This document shows positions 45,991-55,600 of a stretch of DNA of 64,000 bases, one piece after another; the stretch's first letter is position 1, and every line of letters begins with the position of its first letter. Below the pieces are notes generated by a model. It saw nothing but the letters and a program-made list of their open reading frames with translations, made no database searches and had not been told where the DNA came from. The DNA comes from Cristatella mucedo (taxonomy: Eukaryota; Bryozoa; Phylactolaemata; Cristatellidae). The translations under genes were made by a program, and so were the position numbers. The stretch spans positions 1,334,501 to 1,398,500 of the forward strand of contig WPIO01000021.1 in assembly GCA_009760855.2 (NCBI GenBank), read 5' to 3'.

Positions 45991-46584
45991 TGCTCAGATC
46001 CAGGGCGTGAAGCCTAAAAGCCTAGTGCCGGACGATGCCTGAAAAGTGATTGATACACATTCTCACGCTAGAGATTTAGTACAAGCCCTAATAGCCAGCA
46101 TTATCCGAGCCTGCCTCGCAGCAATATCAAGAAGTCATTCTGAGTCCATCGTAGAGAAAAAAAACTTACGGTCACATTACATACTTCGTAGGTAAAGTAA
46201 TGTACACTAGGTAAAAGGAAGTACAGTACAGCTGTAAGAAGTTATAACTGCTATTTGACCGACCTCAGCGGAGCGTGTAAAAGCCGAATTAGTTTCATTT
46301 CGCCAAAGAATATCCCTGTGAAATTTATTACCGCATGGAGAGGCATTTTAGATGACTCAATGCTCAATTTTTATTGCAGATCGGCTCTTTGGCATGTTTA
46401 TGCCGTAGGTTGAGGTTTATATTTTGTGGCTTAAACTTAGGGTTGTACGTGTACGTCACTTTTATGGCAAGCTGGGCTTTGGCAGTTTTAGGGTTTTATG
46501 TTATCTCAGATCAGCGGTTAGTCAGTTTGTATGTTATTGCAGGTAGCTCAGGGCTTGGTGATAAGCGTAGATTGCCTACACACA

Positions 46585-46760
46585 GTGGTGTACCAAGGGA
46601 GGGATATACCCTCGGGCGCCCGATCCGTGGGAGGGGGTGCCACAATGGGCGCCTATTACTTTTGAAAACAATATTTATATCATTCCTAGCGAAGGAGGGT
46701 GCCGTCTGTGTAGTTTGTCCCCGGGCGAACGATATCCCAGGAACGCCTCTGACTCCACGT
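46585..46760. repeat. Dispersed repeat, copy 2 (first copy at 5.1 kb)
   Basis: G-rich GGGAGGGGGTGCCACAATGG, then TATTACTTTTGAAAACAATA and TATCATTCCTAGCGAAGGAG, parallel to 5090-5225. It may be a non-autonomous transposon end. The open frames on both strands here are probably chance. Confidence 0.45.
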
Positions 46761-47344
46761 GGACTTGAGGTTTTTACGGCAGATAGGGAAGGTGATGGAT
46801 AGCCCAAAATTATATAACGAGACGAAGCACCCAGTAGCGAGAGTTTAGCTGTGATCAAATTTTGATTTAGATAGGGTCTGGGGAGGCAGGAGGACCGGTT
46901 TCAGCGGAAGGCAAAGTGTCCGAGTTCGCCAGAGTGCCCGAGCAGCCGAGGGTTAGTTTAGACAGGTGGATCTACGAAGCTTGTATCAGCTGAGCTAGGC
47001 AGCTAGTGGACCAGCCGGCGACCTGCCGGGTTGACTGGCTTTGGCCACCTTATGACGACGGCAGGAGCTCCGAAGTCGGGTGTGTGGCAAGAAGCTAGAG
47101 AGGTGGACAGCGAATGACAAACGCGGTCGTACACGCACGCGCGGTTTCGTTAGCCGTGCCTCCTAGAGCTAGTTGTTACTATAAATGGGTGGAGTGGCTG
47201 AGAGTTCTAGCACCCGTCGCTTGCGATCGTGCTTAGGACGAAGAACTCAAATGATTGAGATGCTTTTCGCTTTTTAAGTGCATATCTTATCTGAAGCCTA
47301 CATATCCCGTAAGATTTAACACAAGTTTTGAGAAGAATCGAGCT
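46761..47344. other. Unassigned intergenic sequence
   Basis: Moderately GC-rich; no exon or element recognised. Confidence 0.3.
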
Positions 47345-47593
47345 CAACTAAAGTTTGAAATTTGTCCTGTGTGCATATGCGTGCTGACACTGCATGCTGC
47401 CACTAACCACATTTGCATGCTGACCCTGTGCATGTCACCAGTAACCATGTTATTCATTTGTTTGTTTATCAAGCATGTTTTTACTCACCATTCAATTGCA
47501 TTTCCCTTTGCAGCAAATGTAAAGCGCCTAGAGAGAGATTAAGTTCTCTGAGGGCGCTTTAGCAAGTGCATTATTATTATTATTATTATTATG
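47345..47593 (+). mobile_element. LINE 3'-end fragment
   Basis: 3' UTR (GTGCATATGCGTGCTGACAC; TTTGCATGCTGACCCTGTGC), a perfect hairpin (AAAGCGCC ... GGGCGCTTT) and (ATT)7. Confidence 0.85.
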
Positions 47594-47619
47594 AGTAGAA
47601 ATATAAAGCACACGTGCGA

Positions 47620-47692
47620 GTGAGAGATAGATAGATAGAGCGTGTGAGACAGTGAGCGGGACAGAGAGAGAGATAGAGAGGTGGAGAGAGCG

Positions 47693-47743
<51 letters not shown>

Positions 47744-47745
47744 CA
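47620..47745. repeat. (GA)n microsatellite
   Basis: GATA units and then about 45 bp of uninterrupted AG repeats. Ser/Leu-rich minus-strand open frames across it are artefacts. Confidence 0.9.
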
Positions 47746-47769
47746 AGGGTAGAACGACTGCACCCACAC

Positions 47770-48540
47770 AAGTTCGTGTAATTGCGCCTACGCTTTCGAA
47801 TGCAATAGCTTCCGATGGCCCGTGACGCCGTGCAATTTTGAACTGCGATACAATCGCCGTTTCCACACACACTTCATGCAACTTAAGTTTTGATTCGACA
47901 TTATAGGAAACAGTGCTCCGGGTAAACGAACGAAAATTCATAGAATAGCACATGGGCATTCTTATGCTATTACCTCAAATGATTTGGACTAGCTAGCCTT
48001 CGAACGTAATCAAACTACAATACAGCCGTCATTTGCACAATAAGTGTTGAGCAATTGCAGTTTGATTTCATGCTGTAGCTATCCGTGTTTCGATATCACC
48101 AACCACATTTTACGACATTGTAGCCCAAGCCAGTTCTCCTGGACTGGCCTCTAATGGCCAGGCCCTTTCTGCATTTTCGAACTGCGATAACAGCTACTGT
48201 TCCCACAACAGGTTTAGTCGAACTGCAGTTTTGATTATTTATTATGAAAAAAATGTTCCGAACTTAATAAATTGTATGCGATTACGCTAATGCGTTACAT
48301 CGCTCTGGACTCTGGCGGCCAGGGCCATTGGAGGCCATAGCATTAGAACACGATCGCCTGATGTCACGAAATATGGTGGGTAAACTTAAACACATTTATT
48401 AATGATGTGGCATCAAAACCATAGTTTGACATCACCTATTTCGGAAATGGCTGCTGTATCACCGTTGGAATATGTAGGGAGGCTGGTTAGCCCGGGCTAT
48501 TGGAGGCCGTAGCATAAGCTTGTGCTGGCGAAATAGCATG
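47770..48540. repeat. MULE-linked ~170-bp tandem array, copy 2 outer part
   Basis: Unit cores in minus orientation lie at 47851 (CAATCGCCGTTTCCACACAC), 48023 (CAGCCGTCATTTGCACAATA) and 48191 (CAGCTACTGTTCCCACAACA), spaced 172 and 168 bp. The next core, near 48434 (AAATGGCTGCTGTATCACCG), is in plus orientation, so the array switches direction near 48.3 kb. Confidence 0.7.
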
Positions 48541-48589
48541 ATATTTGATGGGTCAAACTGGACCACCGCTTGCTATTATTTGCAATTGT

Positions 48590-48860
48590 AGTTTGATTGC
48601 CGTCACGCACTGCACAAAACACCAGCCAACGAGCAACACCACCAGTTTATTCGACAATGCACCGAGCCTGGGGAAGCTTCACGGCCCTCCAGCAGACTTC
48701 GTCCACTTCGGTCGTCGTAGGTACTGGAACGCTGCGTTCTGATTCGTTAGCATTGTTGCTAACGCCTAGCTGCGCTCCGATTGGCTAGCCGGTAGTCGGG
48801 AGGGCCACCCAGCCTAGTACTGGCAGAGAACAACATTTAGGTGCGGTACTGTCGCAGGCT
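48590..48860. repeat. Dispersed repeat shared with the right edge of the window
   Basis: CTGCGCTCCGATTGGCTAGC and CACCCAGCCTAGTACTGGCA correspond to CTGAGCTCCGATTGGCCAGC and CCCCCAGCCTAGTACCCGGA at 63916-63980. TTTGATTGCCGTCACGCACT is itself repeated at 49740, just past the LINE insertion. The family is unknown. Confidence 0.55.
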
Positions 48861-49296
48861 AGGGTATGCATAAACAAAACCACATGCCCGCCTGATCTGG
48901 AGATCAATCTACAGCACATTCTCCACTTTTTGGCAGCAAGAAGGCTAAACAGTAAGCACTTAGTCCTCATAGCGTGCATGTGGTCTCAGGCCATATCTTG
49001 GCTGTAGCTGTCTGCTGGGATCGTCGGCTCTGGCCACATTACCAGGCCCAGCATCGGAGTGTTCGTTAAGGAGTTTGTTGGCGTTCGGTACTGGTCTGAT
49101 GACAGCTATGTGGCGGCGGATTCCATCAATTTCGACTCACAATCCTTCCGCCGGGGCAGTAACTGTCCCCTGAGGCCACTGAGTGGTGCAACTGGCTCCA
49201 GGGGGTTTTACGAAAACCCGCTGACCCTGAATCAAGTCATTTCCGCCAGAGCTCTCTGTGCGAGGCTCGCGAGCCATCGGAGGTTTCCATTCGTAC

Positions 49297-49655
49297 GAGA
49301 AAAGCTGGGTAGAGTGTCTCTGCTTGTTTTGCTCGATCTTTCGGCAGCTTTTGATACCATCAATCACAAAGTTTTTCTAGAGCGCCTCTCATCTCGCCTG
49401 GGCATCACTAGCACTGCTCTGCAGTGGTTCAGGTCATATCTCAGTGGGAGACCTCAGAGTATTGGCGTGAATGGACAAAGATCATCTGAAGTACCTCTGA
49501 AATATGGAGTACCTCAGGGCTCCGTGCTAGGTCCGGTTCTTTTCACGGTTTATCTCTCCCTCTTGTTGATGTGATTGCCAAGCACAATCTAGGCTTTCAC
49601 TTCTATGCGGATGACATTCACTTGTACCTTTGCTTTGATCAAACTTTTCAACCCA
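49297..49655 (+). mobile_element. LINE reverse transcriptase fragment inserted in the array
   Basis: Begins at GGTAGAGTGTCTCTGCTTGT and reads [33 protein letters not shown] and, after a frameshift, FHFYADD. Both ends are abrupt and there is no 3' tail. It splits the MULE-linked array. Confidence 0.8.
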
Positions 49656-49689
49656 GCCCGCAAAGTCACCGCTCCCGTCAAATTGATTG

Positions 49690-50200
49690 ACGATGTGGCT
49701 GAACTTTGTGTTCTCCATTACTGTCGAAGTAGCTTGTAGTTTGATTGCCGTCGCGCACTGCGAAAGACACCGCAATAAAAACCAAAGTTGCACAAAGTTT
49801 ATTGTTAAAATTGAAGGTGTTTTACAGTTGGATTACTAAGGGCTGTCATTTGGGCTGGGCCATCTGAGGCCATAGCCTGAGAACGCACAAGGGAAATCCT
49901 AGGGAAGGTCAACTTGGCACACTGTTCTTTACAATTTTGAATCAAAACTGCATTTTTTCACGAAACTTTTCGTGGAAATGGCAGTCGTATTGCCCCTTGA
50001 ATGTGTAATTAGGCTGGCGGACCTGGGTCATTTGAGGCCTTAACTCGAGAACGCGGAATCGCAGTGGCATGAATTTGGTGCGGAAACCTGTAGCACCGTT
50101 CTGCATAATTTCGAATCAAACCGCAGTGTTTTGACGTTTATTGAGGAATGGTAACTGTATCGCAGTTATACGTGGGACCCCAGACATTCCATGGCTGCAA
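49690..50200. repeat. MULE-linked ~170-bp tandem array, copy 2 inner part
   Basis: Cores at 49978 (ATGGCAGTCGTATTGCCCCT) and 50148 (ATGGTAACTGTATCGCAGTT), 170 bp apart, lead directly into the MULE transposase fragment. Confidence 0.7.
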
Positions 50201-50500
50201 ATTAAAGCTTGGATTTACACGACGACCTCTTAGCTGTCTGCCAATGTATATGTCTGCCAAGTAGTTGATTTATTGTACCATTAGAGAAGAACAGTCATTG
50301 GCCAATTCGTCGAAAGAAGCAGGAACATTCGCTACGGGAACGACGCTAAGAGCTAAAATTATTTCAACTTGCATTCGCAAATTGTCATCATAAAATCTTG
50401 TTGCAAGATTGAAATCTTGAACCTTGCGGCAAAGATTCTGTCCAAGATCGAGCAAGCATCTAACTAGCTACGTTCCAGGAAAGATGGTTGAACAGATCTT
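50195..50500 (-). pseudogene. MULE transposase C-terminal fragment, copy 2
   Basis: The minus strand reads CLLDLGQNLCRKVQDFNLAT, then LALSVVPVANVPASFDELAN, then YIGRQLRGRRVNPSFNLQPW followed by NVWG. This is the order of the C-terminal region of MULE transposases: after the catalytic core, before the TNN..EGWH part. The frame then enters the tandem array and stops. Compared with the copy at 15.5 kb it keeps a longer readable frame. The catalytic core is not present upstream. Confidence 0.7.
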
Positions 50501-50699
50501 CTGAATGGCTTTCTCAAAATTTGACATAATATCTGCCTGATTTAGAGCTTGCATTATAATGCATGACAAAACTGGACGTACTATTAATACACCCAAACCA
50601 GCCGAAGAATGCAATATTTGTTTCTTTTCATTTTAATAGTAATTGTTATCGAAAAAAAAGCCAGTTTAATAGATTAAATAACGTATTAAAAAATTAAGA

Positions 50700-51650
50700 T
50701 CATAGCTGCCCGGATTTTTTCTTGCACCTATTTATCGGAGTTGCTGGCATTTCGAACGTTTGTTGGCGCGCTTTTGTCCAGAGAGCGCTTCTGTCAGGGT
50801 GTCCCACAATGCTATGTAGTTCATGCCAAGCTAAGGCAGTGGTCTTCAGCACAAACATCCTGTGTAGACAACTTGCTGAATTAGGACTGATGCACAGGTT
50901 ATCAAGCACAAGCCACTGTTGGCTGTGGCAAAATGTGCGCCAAAAAAGCAGGGATAGATTTTGCCTGCCGATACGACCAGACTGGACGACTGCTCATTGG
51001 AGCAAAGTGTTGTGGACGGGTGAGTCAAAATTAAATATCTCCGCCTGCGCTAAAAGGAGGAGGAAGAACGCTTGCCACCGAATGAGTGAAGCTCACGCTG
51101 CAAGGGTGCCTGCAAGTACCGTAAAGTTCAGTGGTGTAGGTGTAGGTAGTTTGGGGTTTCTTCTCATTTTCCAGCGGTGTGCTACTGAACAGGTATCAAA
51201 TAATCATTAATCAAAATGTCTATCCGGACATCTGGCTGAATATTGACTTGCCTCCTGCTTTCAGTATTAGCGGTCTTGATTTCGGTTGGCAGTGTGGCCA
51301 CAGTACAAAGCACACAACAGTGGCAGTTCAAGAGTGTTTCACGAACTCCTTAGAGTATGGCTTCGAGCTACTAGGGGTAATTCAGTTGCAAAGCCAAATC
51401 AAGGACTTGAACTCAATTGAACATCTGTGAGACCAAAGGGATTGCACTCTGAGGGCCAGAGGTCTTCAGTGCATAAATGCCGATGACTTCTTCGAAATTT
51501 TGAATCTTTGAAAATTTAAAATGTTTCAATTCTCCCAGTAACGTATTGGACACAATGTAAAGTCAATGCCATGGCGATTGTTTGAATCTATACAAAATCG
51601 TGTTGTCGGGACTGGTTATCGATTTTATCCAATGGATTTCATGTAATTAT
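50700..51650 (+). pseudogene. Tc1/mariner transposase pseudogene
   Basis: Frames in order match a Tc1-type transposase. WTTAHWSKVLWTGESKLNIS at about 50970 corresponds to the WSKVLWTDESKF motif. QNVYPDIWLNIDLPP at 51212 follows. SQIKDLNSIEHL at about 51395 corresponds to SPDLNPIEHLWD. MPWRLFESIQNRVVGTGYRF at 51570 is the C-terminal motif. At least two frameshifts and altered catalytic surroundings (GES in place of DES) show that it is inactive. The N-terminal HTH part and terminal repeats were not delimited. Confidence 0.75.
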
Positions 51651-52346
51651 GTATGTTTTTGCTTTTCTGAATTATGAAAGTGCTAACCTCTTATACCCAA
51701 GCACAATCTTAGTGCATTGTCTTGACTAAAATAGTGTGCTGTTAGCATGTGCACAGAAATATTTTAGCAATAGTCTATGTACATATTTATATCGTAAACA
51801 TATTTATTAAACCATGTCCTCCCGAGAATTTGGCTACATATCTATATATATGTATAGATAAATATAAATATGTATGTATTAATGAGATTTAATCTATTCA
51901 AGAATTTTATTTGTCGCGATTGAATCGTTGTCTGAAAGGCAAGACTGGACGTGCAAATACACTGAGCACCACCAAATATGGATATGAATAAGAAATAGCA
52001 GAGCAAGTATACTGATAACATGTAGCAAATGCATAGACTTATGACTACTGCTCATGAGTAATATTCAAGAGATGTACAAAGCAGGCGAGCGAACAGATAC
52101 TAGTGAGGCACCCTGGAGCACATGCATGTTGTATTTAACACCGGCCTCTGTTTTTAACAGCTGATCTGGGCGAGCATTCGTGACCTGAAAATCTTAAGGC
52201 TGCCTCGACATGACATTACTTCGAAGAATTAGCTTCCAGATGCCTGCAATCATAATACGGTAGCGGCACAAGCATTTAATGCAGAGGGAGAACCAGTAAA
52301 ATTTTTTTGAAATATGCAGTTTATGGACTCTGGACAGTGACAGTCT
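51651..52346. other. 3' flank of gene 2, AT-rich
   Basis: Probably includes the gene 2 3' UTR. ATTAAA near 52273 and AATAAA near 51803 on the minus strand are candidate poly(A) signals. Otherwise featureless. Confidence 0.35.
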
Positions 52347-52681
52347 CTAGAGCTGATCAGTCTGCGTCTCATATTCAGTACAGTTTTCGTAAGTTTGTTG
52401 AAAATCGATAGAAGTATACACACTGCCTTCCACATTATCTACTGATATGGGTGGCTCTGCGGTATGATCTTGGCAACGCTGTTTGCCAAAAACTTGAGAA
52501 TTCCCATGCGAACTGTTCGCTGAAGGCGATGATCCGCCAGTCATATCCTGGTAAAGATGGTATGGTGGAGGGGCTAATGCGGTATGAGCGTAATTAGTAG
52601 TGGCTATTGCCATGGGTGGAATGTTGATGGTGGCTTCCTGTGCTTGACCAAACGCTGGTGCTGGCGGTTGAGCTGTGTAAC
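52347..52681 (-). CDS. Gene 2 terminal exon with PPPY motif
   Basis: The acceptor GCGATGCAG has a poor pyrimidine tract. Phase 1 completes a Gly codon. The exon encodes 110 residues and a TAG stop at 52349-52347. Features are APPPYHLYQD, a Ser/Gly-rich linker, and a Tyr-rich acidic C-terminus (DFQQTYENCTEYETQ) that could be phosphorylated. Candidate poly(A) signals are an ATTAAA near 52273 and an AATAAA near 51803. Confidence 0.62.
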
Positions 52682-55600
52682 CTGCATCGCATATATGTAT
52701 GGACGCATCGCAACAGCACGTGATCGCATGCAGACAGCAGTGGGCAGATCGTATTACACAGCACCTGCCGTGAGTTTACAGGACAGTGAGCTGTGCATAT
52801 TCGCCTGGGCCTTTAAGAACTTAGATGCTGGGCTGCGGCTATACAAAAGCCTTCAGGCTGTTTCTCGGTAAAACTAAATAATAGCTGTAGCTAGAGGAAA
52901 CCACACAGTGTTATTCTAGCCTGGAGATGGGATGGTCAGACCACCTGCGAGAATTTATGTAATGTGACACAGAACTCGGAAACAACGAATGGATTTTATA
53001 AATTAGCTTCATAAACCCCATTCAAAAAACCCACAGTATGAACATGCAGAAGACTTTTATAATAATAATAATAATAATAATAATGTACTTGATAAAGCGC
53101 CCTCAGAGAACTTAATCTCTTTCTAGGCGCTTTACATTTGCTGCAAAGGGAAATGCAATTGAATGGTGCAACAGTTCCACAAATCTCGCTTCTGCAAACA
53201 GATGGGAAAATGATGAGTTCTGGTTAACGAGAGAGTTTGAAAGCACAGGTATCCTATCAGACAACTGGCATTATGGAAAGCTGCTTACGTTGGTCGTTTA
53301 GCCACTGTTTGCTTATTTCATTAATAAATCACTTAGCTATATGGTAATAGCTACTTTGAATGCAAAATTTGTACACCGATGCAGCTATACTGCAGATATA
53401 AGCAAGTCATCGGTAGATCAAAATATTATTGCTAGTGATTTCGCAAAAAACTTAAATGAGGGAGAGCTAATTAATAAAAGAGTGGGCATGCATCAACAGA
53501 CCCTAATAGAGTTTTTCATTACGTCCAAAATGAATTTTGGTAAACATGTAAATGCATTTTTATATGAGGCTACGACCTTCTTTTAAAATTACAGTTTTTC
53601 TTCCTGTCACGTATTAAAGGTAGAAAGTCCATCCTTCCCTACCTCACTGGTGTAAACATTCCTTCCTGCTCTATTCCTTCTCGCCTCCAGAAATAGAGCG
53701 CTCTAACCTGGTTTGGTGTTCGTTGCAGAATTCTTCCGAAAGCCGAAGTTCTTGCGCATATCGTATACGGAAACGATACAGCTGAGACCTGTTTAAAGTT
53801 ATTCTGATTATTATTTGACCGTAGCGCGTAAGAAATTACGTGCCTATGGATATCTAAACGCTTATCGCTTCTGGCTGCTGGGTCTCCCACGCGGGCGGCT
53901 GCCTTAGCTACGCAGGTGGCTAGTAACCTGCATGTTAGTTATGATCGTGAGCAGCTGTTATCGCTTCGTCATCGTAGATAAAATGCATTCCTAGATATTA
54001 ATGTTGTTGCTAAGATTCATGAACTATGCATTAACAAAAGAAAAGCACCCGTAGCCGCCACGGTGGCCGGAACCAGCAGGTCAGACGCCACTCGTTGGGC
54101 GGGAGTCGCGAGCTGAGTACCAGCTCGTTTTGTATTCCTGGCATTGTCTCGAACCGCTCAGCACGCTCCCCCACATGCCTCACTGTAAATCTCTCTAACT
54201 TAGTGGTCATCAGGCCTGTTGTAACTGCATCGGCCAGACTTAACGCTTGCCTTTGGAATCCTCGCTCAATGTGCAATAAACCGCTGGTAATAAGCGACCT
54301 TATTTCTAAAAATAGTATCGACCTGCTCGCCCTAACTGAAACTTAGCTAAAATTGATTAACTTTCCGAGAATTAAAGACGCTACGCTATCTGGTTTCTCG
54401 TTCTTTCACACCCCTAGATCAATCAAAACTGGAGTAGGAGTTGCTATTATCGTGCTCTCGAAATTCAACTTCAAGCCATTTGCAGTACCCTCGAAGCAGT
54501 CTTTGAATCCATTGCCTTGGTCTTATCCGAAAATAAGCTACCGATAGTGGCATTAGTCTATCGCCCACCAGGTACAAAATCCTCCTTTATCTCAGATTTA
54601 TCCGATCTCATTTCGATTCTGTGTGCAAGAAATCGATCCTACCTCGTTATGGGTGATTTCAACGTTCACATTGATAACTTATCTGACGCTTTCAGCACCG
54701 AATTTCGTACATTGACTGACTCATTGTCGCTTGTGGCTCATGTGCATGCCTCTACTCACATCAAGGGTCACATACTCGACCAGATTTTCTCATACAACTG
54801 AACTTTGTCATCACCAATTATTACCAAATCCTGCATATCTGACCACATGCAGATCTCATTCAATCTACAGTGTGTGCCAACCTCCTCCTCTAAAATATCC
54901 TGTGAATCGCGAAACCTCAAGACCCTTGACATCGATGCTGTCCGTGCGAGAATATCTGCTTCACCTCTGCTTCACCTCTGCTCAGTCCTCCCTCTGATCT
55001 GTCATCATGGGTAGATAGCTACAACACGACACTAGCTGACACGCTCGACGAGTTTTTACCTCTGACAAAGCACACTGTGCGCCCCCCCCCCCCGCCCAGA
55101 CGGCCAATGGTTTACCACAGACATTAAACTAGCCAGGTCTACTAAGCGAAAGCTTAAAAAAAGCATACGAAAGATCTGGACTGACTGTCCATCGACAGGT
55201 ATATAAAGACTACTGTAGGTCTTACCAATCGATCCTAGCAAAGGCCAAGTCTAGCTTCTATAGAAACATTGTTGAATCACAGATGCAAAATCCAAAAATG
55301 CTGATTTCAAAGATAAACCATGTCTTCAACCGCTCCCAGATTAGCTCCTTACCTGATGATCCTTGTAATGATCTAGCCGATCGCTTCTCTCGGTTCTTTG
55401 TACAGAAGATAGACAAGATCAGGTAATCCATCCCTGCGATAACAACATCCCCACTAGAATGCTGTTCTCCGATTCCTGGCTGCACCTCAATGTCTACATT
55501 TACACAGGCCACTAGTGATCTAGTCATAAAGTTCGTATCTCAATCAAAGAAGACAACAAGTCCTCTGGACCCTATTCCCTGTCCTGCTCCTACTTTGCAC

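Noticed and set aside
47528-47959. 143-codon Ser/Leu-rich minus-strand frame
   Set aside because: It crosses a LINE tail and a (GA)n microsatellite; no independent coding signal.
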